A DNA stretch of 64,000 nucleotides from Porticoccus sp965660005 (GTDB lineage Bacteria; Pseudomonadota; Gammaproteobacteria; Pseudomonadales; Porticoccaceae). Positions within the stretch are counted from its first letter, which is position 1; the number at the start of each line of letters is the position of its first letter. Positions 1 through 7,682 of the stretch are shown here, piece by piece. Made by a program: the position numbers and the translations under genes. Below the pieces are notes generated by a model. It was not told the DNA's origin and did no database searches. It worked only from the letters and a program-made list of their open reading frames with translations. The stretch lies in assembly GCF_965660005.1 (NCBI RefSeq), contig NZ_CBFHYF010000001.1:77950-141949 (forward strand). Reading direction: 5' to 3'.

Positions 1-20
1 CTTATCTTCATCAATCATAA

Positions 21-1820
21 TTATTGTGCAATCAAATTGGTTCGAACACTGATGGGTCGAACTTCGTCTTTATCTATCCTGACATCAAGCAAAGTGGGGC
101 CGAGTCGGTTACAAATCGCTGCAATATCGAGTGACAAGAGATCCTCTGGTGAATTAATGATATGGGATTCCACACCCATCGCCCTGGCAAAGACGGCAAA
201 ATCTGTTTCTGGTATATCAGTACCAATATTTTCTGCACCAGTGAGTCTCTGCCCATGTTTTACCATGCCGTAGCCACCATCGTTGAGTACGACAAAGATC
301 ACTGGCAACTTTTCTTGCGTTGCTACTGTAATTTCCTGGCTATTCATCAGCATACTGCCATCTCCCGTGATACATACAACGGGATTACCTGGTCTTGCCA
401 GGGCCGTACCAATGGAACTCCCGATGGCCCACCCGATAGAAGCAAATTCCAGCGCTGCACGAAATAATCCTCCGTTGGCATCACGCTTTCCAGCAATCCG
501 GCGGTCATAAGGGTGAAGGTAGTGAGTTGCCCAGGCAAAACTGGCACCGGTATCTGCAAGATAACGTGTATTTGGAGGGAACAGACTGGATAACTCTTTC
601 ATTAACCGCTGGGGTTTTATTGGAGAAGCATTGGAAAGATAGCCTTCTTCATCGTCAATAGTGAAATAACGCTCATGCTCAACATCCTCAGCATGGGTTT
701 TACCGGGCACGCTTGCATCAACCGCATGCAGCTTAACTCTACAATCACCTTCGTAGGACTCGACCAATCGTTCAAAAATTGAAGACAGACGGCCACGCAC
801 ATGCAACTTGGCCATCGGGCTGCGCGTAAAATTTACTTCCGCAGACTCCACATGAATCATGCGCTTGGTCAACAGCCATTTTGTATCCCACCCATCTGTT
901 GCCCACTCGCCCAGACTTGCCCCGATTGCCACCACCAAATCAACGGACTTATCTGTTAAAACCTCTTTTGCACTACTGTGTCCAGCAAAACCAATCACTC
1001 CACGGAATAGAGGATGATAGGGGCTTACCAACCCTTTGCCATGTGGGGTAACCAGCAGCCTGGCTCCCACTTCAACGGCCAGGCTCAATATACTGCCGAT
1101 TGCTTCGCTGGCTTCATCGCCAATCAGAAACACCGGGGTTTTGGCTGAGATAATTTCTTCGTAAAGCTTGGCAACAGCATGATCGTCCATTAATGATGGA
1201 CGTTGTAATAAACCAGAGAGATTATAGGCCGGTGTTTTTGCCGACGTCATCGCCCGCATAACATCCAGGGGTACACTGAGATGCACTGGGCCGGAGGGAG
1301 ACTGAAATGCGGTCATAACAGCAGTTGCCAACTTGCTCTCAAACTGCTCAACATGAGAAACCAACGTGTTATAGCGAGTACAGTGCTCAAAAAGGCCGAC
1401 TGTATTGATTCCCGTACAGGATGATTCCTGAAATGCCCCCCGCCCAAACGTGGACAACGCGGTCTGGACTGTAATCACCAGCATCGGAACATTGTTTTCA
1501 TAGGCAGAAGCTACACCTGTAATCAGGTTTGTCGCACCGGGGCCGGTTGTTGCACAACACACGCCCAGCTTACCGGTATTTCGGGCATAACCATCCGCCA
1601 TAAAAGCAGCACCCGTTTCATGTCTGGCGACCACTGCACGGGGGCCACCTCGACGCTCGCTGCGTGCCAATGCGTTATAAAGAGGCTCGATTGCACCGCC
1701 GGGAATACCAAATATATACTCCACTCCGAGCTGCTCCAGATAAGCTATCAACAGATCCCCAAACTCTGCATCCGCTTGCATCTGCTGCTTCGGTTTTTTA
1801 TTCATCCCGAGAGAGCCCAT
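21..1820 (-). CDS. ThDP-dependent acetolactate synthase-like enzyme
   Basis: Thiamine-diphosphate enzyme of the acetolactate synthase large-subunit superfamily; the exact substrate cannot be read from the sequence. The N-terminal PYR domain has GIPGGAIEPLYNAL and the activating glutamate in RHETGAAFMADGYA; a central nucleotide-fold domain follows; the C-terminal PP domain carries the ThDP/Mg motif GDGS...LNDGG from about residue 486. Length (599 residues) is normal for the family. The ATG at 1820 is chosen because AAGGA lies about 7 bases upstream; an in-frame TTG seven codons further out has no such site. No regulatory small subunit (ilvN) or ilvC is adjacent and the neighbour is divergent, so an anabolic acetohydroxyacid synthase is less likely than a stand-alone relative. 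Family call is firm; substrate is open. Confidence 0.85.
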   Translation of the reverse strand: MGSLGMNKKPKQQMQADAEFGDLLIAYLEQLGVEYIFGIPGGAIEPLYNALARSERRGGPRAVVARHETGAAFMADGYARNTGKLGVCCATTGPGATNLITGVASAYENNVPMLVITVQTALSTFGRGAFQESSCTGINTVGLFEHCTRYNTLVSHVEQFESKLATAVMTAFQSPSGPVHLSVPLDVMRAMTSAKTPAYNLSGLLQRPSLMDDHAVAKLYEEIISAKTPVFLIGDEASEAIGSILSLAVEVGARLLVTPHGKGLVSPYHPLFRGVIGFAGHSSAKEVLTDKSVDLVVAIGASLGEWATDGWDTKWLLTKRMIHVESAEVNFTRSPMAKLHVRGRLSSIFERLVESYEGDCRVKLHAVDASVPGKTHAEDVEHERYFTIDDEEGYLSNASPIKPQRLMKELSSLFPPNTRYLADTGASFAWATHYLHPYDRRIAGKRDANGGLFRAALEFASIGWAIGSSIGTALARPGNPVVCITGDGSMLMNSQEITVATQEKLPVIFVVLNDGGYGMVKHGQRLTGAENIGTDIPETDFAVFARAMGVESHIINSPEDLLSLDIAAICNRLGPTLLDVRIDKDEVRPISVRTNLIAQ

Positions 1821-2044
1821 AATTTTTTCCTTTTTAATCAATGAGATAAGACTTTTTCTTAAATCTATTTCAGTGATTTACGCATTATTGCCTTATTTTT
1901 ATTAAAAATTCAGTAATTTAACGGATAACTATCTGTTCTGTGCAGCCACCCACAGGAGAAAGCCGCGAGTTCACTTCCAGTCGATAAACCGGCCTCCTTA
2001 CCTTATAATGGCGAGCCACACACAGACCGGTTTACATCCTGCCA

Positions 2045-2785
2045 ATGAACGAGCTGTCTCCCCCGCCCAAAAATACTGCAGCGAATAAAGGTAAAAGCGA
2101 AAGCCTGCTTCTCAACCTGCTCTTCAACATCATTATTCCCACACTGATTCTTACCAAGCTCAGCGGTGATGATTATCTCGGCACCCGGCTCGGGATTGTT
2201 GTAGCACTCGCGTTCCCCGTCATCTACGGGCTGAAGGACTTTGTTGCTGCCAGAAGAATCAATTTCTTCTCTGCACTGGGGGTGGTGAGCGTATTGTTGA
2301 CGGGCGGGATCAGTCTTCTGGAACTGGACCCGGCCTATATCGCCATAAAGGAAGCGTTAATTCCCGCCATCTTCGGGCTGGCCACTGTTGTCTCCCTGAA
2401 AACGCCCTATCCTCTGGTAAAAACGTTTCTCTACAATGACAAAATACTTCAGACAGACCGGGTAGCTGCCGCACTGGCAAAAAGGAGCAACACCCTGCAT
2501 TTTGAAAAATGCCTGAGCAATGCGTCCTGGATGGTCGCCGGATCTTTTTTCCTTTCATCGTTACTGAATTACCTGCTGGCCACCCTGCTCATTACCGCAC
2601 AGCCCGGCACAGTTGAATTTAATGATCAACTGGGCAAAATGACGGCGTTGAGTTTTCCGGTCATAGCCCTTCCAGCCATGCTGGTATTGACCGGAGCGCT
2701 GTTTTATCTATTCAGGGGAATTACCAAATTGACCGGCTTATCCCTTGAAGAGGTTATCCACCACCACGACAAGAAAGAGAAGTGA
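2045..2785 (+). CDS. VC0807-family integral membrane protein
   Basis: Polytopic inner-membrane protein of 246 residues. After a short polar N-terminus it shows hydrophobic segments near residues 24-40, 47-65, 75-93, 100-120, 160-185 and 205-230, i.e. about six membrane spans, and ends in a charged His/Lys tail. The pattern fits the VC0807 family, whose function is unknown. It is the first gene of a forward run; the next gene (YciI) starts 4 bases after its stop, so the two are probably cotranscribed. A TATAAT at 2004-2009 could be a -10 box, but no convincing -35 is visible. The family assignment is by recognition of length and topology, so moderately sure. Confidence 0.65.
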   Translation: MNELSPPPKNTAANKGKSESLLLNLLFNIIIPTLILTKLSGDDYLGTRLGIVVALAFPVIYGLKDFVAARRINFFSALGVVSVLLTGGISLLELDPAYIAIKEALIPAIFGLATVVSLKTPYPLVKTFLYNDKILQTDRVAAALAKRSNTLHFEKCLSNASWMVAGSFFLSSLLNYLLATLLITAQPGTVEFNDQLGKMTALSFPVIALPAMLVLTGALFYLFRGITKLTGLSLEEVIHHHDKKEK

Positions 2786-2789
2786 ACCC

Positions 2790-3089
2790 ATGTGGTATGC
2801 GATTATCAGTCAGGATGTGACAAACAGTCTGAAAATACGACTGGCTTCAAGGCCGGCCCACCTGGCGAGACTGGAAGCCCTGAAGGCTGAAGGGAGACTG
2901 CTGCTCGCCGGACCTCACCCCGCAGTAGACTGTGACAATCCCGGTGAAGCAGGCTTTTCCGGCAGCCTGATCGTGGCCGAATTTGAATCACTTGAAGCTG
3001 CAAAAAAGTGGGCCGATACCGACCCCTATAACATCGCTGGTGTCTATGCCAGCGTCATGGTCAAACCGTTTAAAAAGGTGCTGCCTTGA
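2790..3089 (+). CDS. YciI family protein
   Basis: Small cytoplasmic protein (99 residues) of the YciI/YCII family, a ferredoxin-like alpha+beta fold whose members are of uncertain enzymatic role. It begins MWYAIISQD and contains the typical H-x-x-x-L stretch RPAHLARLEALKAEGRLLLA and the C-terminal F-ES-EAAKKWADTDPY segment. The ATG at 2790 is preferred over an in-frame ATG at 2745 because the latter would overlap the upstream gene by 40 bases and adds a non-homologous basic tail. Its stop TGA (3087-3089) shares its A with the ATG of the next gene, implying translational coupling with the SH3 protein. Confidence 0.85.
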   Translation: MWYAIISQDVTNSLKIRLASRPAHLARLEALKAEGRLLLAGPHPAVDCDNPGEAGFSGSLIVAEFESLEAAKKWADTDPYNIAGVYASVMVKPFKKVLP

Positions 3090-3787
3090 TGCCATCACAG
3101 CTATTAGAGACGCTTATGTTCAGAATCATGCGATCATTTTCAATGGCGGGATTATTACTGCTCGCAAGCACCGTCAGTGCGGAGACTATTTATGTTTCTG
3201 ACGAATATTCAGTGCCATTGCGATCATCACCCTGCGCGGGGTGTTCCATTCTGCACCGAGGCATTAAAAGCGGCACCCCCATGACACTGGTTGAAACCAA
3301 CGGGGAGGGCTGGGCGCACGTCACTACCTCAAGCGGACTTGATGGCTGGATGCCTTCGCAATATCTGCAAAAAGAACCTGTTGCACGCGATCTGGTTGAA
3401 CGTATGAAAACCCAACTGGCTACCGCCGAGGAAAAAGCGTTGCAACTGACAGAAGAGTTGCAACGCCTGAAGGAAGAGAATGCCCAATCGCTTGCCGAGC
3501 TTGGTCGTGTGAAAGAGACAAATGATGAAGTGAGCAGTGAACTATCATCGATCAAGAAAATGTCTGCCAATGCCATTTCAATGAATGCACAGAACCAGGA
3601 ACTGCTGGAGCGTAACGGTATATTGCAAAATGAAATCGATGTATTGAAGGCAACCAATCACCAGCTGGAAAGCAGTGACAGAAACACCTGGTTCCTTTAT
3701 GGCGCACTAGCGGTGCTTATGGGATCCATGCTGACTCTCATCTTGCCCAGATTAAAACGACGCAAACGATTCTCGGAATGGGGATAA
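3089..3787 (+). CDS. SH3-domain, coiled-coil, membrane-anchored protein (TIGR04211-like)
   Basis: Envelope protein of about 232 residues resembling the YgiM/TIGR04211 SH3-domain family. In order: a signal peptide (MAGLLLLASTVSA), a bacterial SH3 domain (residues ~30-90, with GWAHVTTSSGLDGWMPSQYL), a long coiled coil rich in Glu/Lys/Leu (~95-190), one C-terminal membrane span (WFLYGALAVLMGSMLTLIL) and a basic cytoplasmic tail. It would therefore sit on the periplasmic side of the inner membrane. The start ATG at 3089 overlaps the yciI stop and follows AAAAAGGTG; an alternative ATG at 3116 gives a more typical signal peptide n-region. Family members are of unknown role, possibly cell-envelope related. 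Confidence 0.8.
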   Translation: MPSQLLETLMFRIMRSFSMAGLLLLASTVSAETIYVSDEYSVPLRSSPCAGCSILHRGIKSGTPMTLVETNGEGWAHVTTSSGLDGWMPSQYLQKEPVARDLVERMKTQLATAEEKALQLTEELQRLKEENAQSLAELGRVKETNDEVSSELSSIKKMSANAISMNAQNQELLERNGILQNEIDVLKATNHQLESSDRNTWFLYGALAVLMGSMLTLILPRLKRRKRFSEWG

Positions 3788-3791
3788 CCAC

Positions 3792-4361
3792 ATGAAGCAT
3801 TTCATCACAGCAACAATATTACTATTGAGCACCATGAGCACCCTGGCAGCTCCCGGCGAACCTGCCCAAGTGTTGATAAAAACGAATATGGGAGATATTC
3901 AGCTGGCGCTGGATTCGGAAAAATCACCGACAACCGTCGCAAACTTTATTCAGCTTCTGAAAAACAAACATTATGACGGTTTGATTTTTCACCGGGTCAT
4001 TCAGGGATTTATGATTCAGGCAGGTGGCTTCAATGAGTACATGAGCTCCAGAGAGCCGGCCAGCAAGCCGATTAAAAACGAGTCGTACAATGGTCTCAAG
4101 AATCACAGGGGTACAGTGGCCATGGCCAGAACATCTGACCCCAATAGCGCCAAGGCGCAGTTTTTCATCAACCTTGACGACAACTGGAATTTGGATAAAA
4201 CCCCACAAAATCCCGGTTATACAGTATTTGGAAAAGTGGCCAAAGGAATGGATGTAGTCGACAAAATTGCCAGTGTTCCGGTTGGCTCGGCGGGGGGCCA
4301 TGACGATGTACCTAGGCAACCGGTACGGATTATTGAAGCAACCCTGCTGGATGCCCAGTAA
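3792..4361 (+). CDS. periplasmic cyclophilin-type peptidyl-prolyl isomerase
   Basis: Peptidyl-prolyl cis-trans isomerase that speeds proline isomerisation in exported proteins (PpiA type). The 189-residue product has an N-terminal signal peptide (MKHFITATILLLSTMSTLAA) and then a full bacterial cyclophilin domain with FHRVIQGFMIQAGG, AMARTSDPNSAKAQFFINL and the closing GKVAKGMDVVDKI block. The catalytic Arg of FHRV and the QFFINL motif are both present, so it is likely active. It starts 4 bases after the SH3 gene and its stop is 3 bases from the pdxJ ATG, which places it inside one tightly packed forward operon. The E. coli name ppiA would fit but is not certain because several secreted cyclophilins exist in such genomes. 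Confidence 0.88.
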   Translation: MKHFITATILLLSTMSTLAAPGEPAQVLIKTNMGDIQLALDSEKSPTTVANFIQLLKNKHYDGLIFHRVIQGFMIQAGGFNEYMSSREPASKPIKNESYNGLKNHRGTVAMARTSDPNSAKAQFFINLDDNWNLDKTPQNPGYTVFGKVAKGMDVVDKIASVPVGSAGGHDDVPRQPVRIIEATLLDAQ

Positions 4362-4364
4362 AGC

Positions 4365-5147
4365 ATGGACATCGCTCTCAGCGTCAACCTCAATAAAATC
4401 GCCCTGATTCGTAACTCCCGTGAGGGAAATTATCCGAATCTGATTGAGCATGCCAAAGCCTGTATCAGCCATGGTTCGGACGGTATCACGGTACATCCCA
4501 GGCCTGACCAGCGCCACGTCCGGCCAGGTGATGTATTGCAACTGGCGGAACTGCTCAAGCCATTGCCTGACATCGAATTCAATGTTGAGGGCAATCCATT
4601 TGCAGCCGCCAGGGGTGACTATCCGGGGCTGACGGCGCTCGCAGAAGCCTCACTGCCCGACCAGTGCACACTGGTGCCGGATTCAGATCATCAGCTCACA
4701 TCCGATCACGGTTTTGATCTGACTAAAACCGCTGACAAACTGCTACCCGTTATTGAGAAGCTGAACGCCCTGAAAATTCGGGTAAGCCTGTTTATGGACC
4801 CGATTCCGAAACAGATTGAGCTGGCAAAACAGCTCGGGGCAGACCGTATTGAACTGTATACCGGCCCCTATGCGGCAGCTTGGAGCCATGATGCAGAAAT
4901 ACGGGAAAGGCTGTATCAACAGCACCACCAGGCGGCGCTACTGGCCACAGAACTCGGTCTGGGGGTCAATGCAGGACACGACCTCAACCTGCACAACCTG
5001 CCAAGATTTTCGACCATTCCCGGCCTGAAAGAAGTCTCCATCGGCCACGCCCTGATCGTGGATGCGATTACCCTGGGACTGGAGAACGCCGTCAAAGCCT
5101 ACAAAGCCATTCTTGAATTAGCGACAAATTCGCAGGATCTCAAGTAG
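4365..5147 (+). CDS. pdxJ: pyridoxine 5'-phosphate synthase
   Basis: Condenses 1-deoxy-D-xylulose 5-phosphate with 3-amino-2-oxopropyl phosphate to give pyridoxine 5'-phosphate, the ring-forming step of vitamin B6 synthesis; cytoplasmic TIM barrel. The 260 residues show the N-terminal LSVNLNKIALIRNSR strand, GITVHPRPDQRHVRPGDV, the catalytic FNVEGNPF, CTLVPD, VSLFMDP, IELYTGPYA and the phosphate-binding GLGVNAGHDLNLHNL and EVSIGHALI motifs. Compared with the usual proteobacterial form (NIDHIATLRNARG at the start) the NLNKIALIRN and FNVEGNP wording looks more like the Bacteroidetes-type branch. It is the last gene of a run with a cyclophilin, not in the usual recO-pdxJ-acpS context. Confidence 0.9.
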   Translation: MDIALSVNLNKIALIRNSREGNYPNLIEHAKACISHGSDGITVHPRPDQRHVRPGDVLQLAELLKPLPDIEFNVEGNPFAAARGDYPGLTALAEASLPDQCTLVPDSDHQLTSDHGFDLTKTADKLLPVIEKLNALKIRVSLFMDPIPKQIELAKQLGADRIELYTGPYAAAWSHDAEIRERLYQQHHQAALLATELGLGVNAGHDLNLHNLPRFSTIPGLKEVSIGHALIVDAITLGLENAVKAYKAILELATNSQDLK

Positions 5148-5163
5148 CAAACCTTTATGGTGC

Positions 5164-5529
5164 TCAGGCTCCCTCAGTTTCACTGAGCTGCTGGCAGCCA
5201 ATACAGCGAGCCGATTCAGGTTTTATCTCAAGCCGGCGGGAATCAATCAACTCGCCGCATTGTTCACACCAACCGTATTCACCCTGATCCAGAGACTGCA
5301 AAGCCCGCTCTACAGCCACCAAGCGCTTGCGATAAGCCGACCTACTGGCATGGCACATCTGCTGCTGTTGCAGTGCATCCATTCTCGATAACTTGCCTAC
5401 GGTGGTCTGATCAAGCGTGACGGTTTGGCTTGCTCCCGTTGATATATCCAGCAACTCACTGAGCTCGACCCGCAGGCTTTCCAATATGTCCCTGAAATGA
5501 TTCAACTGCTTATCGGGTAAGTTCTGCAT
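5164..5529 (-). CDS. TraR/DksA family zinc-finger protein
   Basis: Small protein (121 residues) of the TraR/DksA superfamily, whose known members bind in the secondary channel of RNA polymerase. An N-terminal helical region with SRMDALQQQQM (48-58) is followed by a C4 zinc finger: C88-x2-C91 and C109-x2-C112 (GWCEQCGELIDSRRLE ... RCIGC). It lacks the classic DksA coiled-coil tip DxxDxA and is shorter than the 150-residue DksA, so it is a paralogue and not the stringent-response DksA itself. It is convergent with pdxJ and divergent from the SpoU methyltransferase, 40 bases apart. Family is clear; target is unknown. Confidence 0.82.
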   Translation of the reverse strand: MQNLPDKQLNHFRDILESLRVELSELLDISTGASQTVTLDQTTVGKLSRMDALQQQQMCHASRSAYRKRLVAVERALQSLDQGEYGWCEQCGELIDSRRLEIKPESARCIGCQQLSETEGA

Positions 5530-5569
5530 AGGCTTATAATAGTGCTTTATCGATTACCGGTTGTGCACA

Positions 5570-6361
5570 ATGACACGTCAACACAATACGTCTGCTCCAA
5601 GGGACGAATATCTTCAGCGAAAGCGTTTTTTTGACAAAATGCTCACCATCTATGGGCGAAAACCGGTGCTGGAAGCACTCGAGGATGGCGACATCCCCTG
5701 CTATCGTCTGCACCTTGCCGAATCCAACCAAGCGGGGGGAATCATCGCCCAGATCATGAAACTGGCCGAAGTTCGGGGTGTGGAAATAAAGTTTCACAGC
5801 CGTCAGGCACTGTCACGCATTTCGCGCAACGGCAAACAGGATCAAGGCGTGGCAGCCGATCTGGCTTGCCCCCACCACCTGTTGCTGGAAGACTTTCTCG
5901 CCAATCCACTAACAGACAATTACAGCCTGATTGCACTGGATGGCGTCACCAACCCACAGAATCTCGGCATGATTATCCGCTCGGTAACCGCCAGCCCATG
6001 CCACGGTCTACTGTTACCCGCTCAGGGTATTGCTGCCATTTCCCCACTGGTGATCAAAGCCAGCGCCGGAACTCTGTTCAAGAGCAGACTGATTCACTGC
6101 GATAATCTGGCAGGGGCGCTGAAGGCGCTCAAACAACAGGGCGCCACTTGCTGTGCCCTGTCCTCCGATGGAGAACAGACTCTCTCCGGTTTCCGACCGA
6201 AAACACCGGTCGTTTATGTACTGGGCAATGAAACGGAGGGGGTCTCCAAAACCGTCAACGACTGTTGTACAACTCGTCTTCGGATTCCCATGCAAAATGG
6301 CGTGGAGTCACTGAATGTCGCCGTCACAGCAGCCCTGCTGGCTTTTCGTGGCTCTTGCTGA
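5570..6361 (+). CDS. TrmH/SpoU family RNA 2'-O-ribose methyltransferase
   Basis: SAM-dependent methyltransferase of the SPOUT (TrmH/SpoU) class that 2'-O-methylates rRNA or tRNA. The N-terminal substrate-binding domain (IYGRKPVLEAL ... IPCYRLHLAES ... GVEIKFHSR) resembles RlmB-type enzymes. The three SPOUT motifs are visible: NPQNLGMIIRSVTAS (motif 1), VYVLGNETEGVS (motif 2) and RIPMQNGVESLNVAVTAALLAF (motif 3), which form the knotted SAM site. The length (263 residues) is slightly above E. coli RlmB and the N-terminus differs, so the exact position modified is not assigned. ATG 5570 is preferred to an upstream TTG at 5561. Convergent with the MFS gene (5-base gap). Confidence 0.88.
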   Translation: MTRQHNTSAPRDEYLQRKRFFDKMLTIYGRKPVLEALEDGDIPCYRLHLAESNQAGGIIAQIMKLAEVRGVEIKFHSRQALSRISRNGKQDQGVAADLACPHHLLLEDFLANPLTDNYSLIALDGVTNPQNLGMIIRSVTASPCHGLLLPAQGIAAISPLVIKASAGTLFKSRLIHCDNLAGALKALKQQGATCCALSSDGEQTLSGFRPKTPVVYVLGNETEGVSKTVNDCCTTRLRIPMQNGVESLNVAVTAALLAFRGSC

Positions 6362-6366
6362 TCCAA

Positions 6367-7608
6367 TCAGCGTTCCTGAGTCTCATAAGACAATGGCTTC
6401 CAAAGATCACTGAATTTAATGGCGATTGCTGCAGCCAACACAGTCAATGCGCCCAGCGCACCAATGGCCATCAACACCCCCACGGAGGCAATCGCATGAC
6501 CACTGAGCCATGCTCCCACCGTCGCAGCACCAAACAGCGATAACTGGTAAACGGAGACCACCCTTGCCCGATACTCCTGAGGCGACTCCTCGTGGGTAAG
6601 GGAACGGCCCAACATCATGGCCACCCCCGAAGCGCCTCCCCACAACAGCACCAATACAAATAATAACCAGACGGGTGGATGAAGGGCGATCATCATCAGG
6701 AATAAGCCGCGTACCAGCAAGCTGAGTAACAGAACCCTGCCGGACTGCCTGAAGCGACCCACCAGCCGAATAATAATCACATTGGAAATGATGACACCTA
6801 ACATAAAAGTAAACTGGATGGACGCAAAAAAGGACGCACCCTGCTGATAGACCTCCCGGGTCAACAGGGGCATGGCGACAAGATACAGTCCAAAGCCGAG
6901 AAACCCGGTAGCCGCAACCACCATCATTAACTGGAATAATCGCCGGTGATGCCAGACCAGTTTCAAGCCGGACATCATATCCACCCAGGTAGAACCGCGG
7001 CGTCCCATACTGCCCTCTGGCAAATAGCCTAGGCTTTTTCGCAACAGCCAACCGGAAATGACCAGCAATGCCAGTTGGAAACTAATCAACGGCAACAAGC
7101 CAATGTGATCCATATAGCCAGCCAGAAAAATACCGGCACTTTGGGCAGCAAACTGTACAAAGGAAGCCCTGGCCACAGCCTGTTGCAACTGAGTATCCAC
7201 AACACGCGACAGCAGACTTTCCCTGGCGGGCTGTACAAATGCGGTAATCGTGCCAAAACAGAACCCGTAGAGCAGCATCGCACTGTAGGATAGCTGGCCT
7301 GTCCACAGTGCTCCCAGCAACATCAGACATGGCAGGTTATAGAGTAGATAAAGGCGAAACAGGTGTTGTCCGGGGTGACGATTATCCGAGAGAACGCCAC
7401 CCCACAAAACGAATAACAGTTGCGGCAGCATCAAAGCCATCTGCGCGATACCAACCCGCTCCGCCGTCTCGTTCAGGACACCGACCAACAGCCAGGGAAA
7501 CAGTATGATCTGCAGCCCGTGCGCGAAGGAACTCACACCCATACCCTGCAGGTAAAAACGAAAACTGCCCGTAGGGCTGTCCTTCAAGCCTTTATCGTTG
7601 TCGGTCAT
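6367..7608 (-). CDS. MFS transporter
   Basis: Inner-membrane carrier of the major facilitator superfamily, 413 residues with about 12 hydrophobic segments. The loop between helices 2 and 3 reads GVLSDNRHPGQHLFRLYLLYN, a variant of the MFS G-x-x-x-D-R motif, and a long cytoplasmic loop (GSMGRRGSTWVDMMSGLKLVWHHRR) separates the halves, as in the MFS_3/EntS-like exporters. Substrate cannot be inferred. The ATG at 7608 (MTDNDKGLK) is used; the reading frame stays open a further 18 codons but those residues do not fit the family. It stands alone between a convergent methyltransferase gene and ligA, which is read in the same direction upstream. Confidence 0.82.
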   Translation of the reverse strand: MTDNDKGLKDSPTGSFRFYLQGMGVSSFAHGLQIILFPWLLVGVLNETAERVGIAQMALMLPQLLFVLWGGVLSDNRHPGQHLFRLYLLYNLPCLMLLGALWTGQLSYSAMLLYGFCFGTITAFVQPARESLLSRVVDTQLQQAVARASFVQFAAQSAGIFLAGYMDHIGLLPLISFQLALLVISGWLLRKSLGYLPEGSMGRRGSTWVDMMSGLKLVWHHRRLFQLMMVVAATGFLGFGLYLVAMPLLTREVYQQGASFFASIQFTFMLGVIISNVIIIRLVGRFRQSGRVLLLSLLVRGLFLMMIALHPPVWLLFVLVLLWGGASGVAMMLGRSLTHEESPQEYRARVVSVYQLSLFGAATVGAWLSGHAIASVGVLMAIGALGALTVLAAAIAIKFSDLWKPLSYETQER

Positions 7609-7682
7609 TTGAGATAACACTAGCCAAAATGGCACCTTCAGAGGTTGACAACATAGCAACACCGGAAAGTGTTAAATCGTCT

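Noticed and set aside
3924..4541. 205-codon reverse frame opposite the cyclophilin and pdxJ
   Set aside because: Both covered genes are certain; this frame has no start site or domain.
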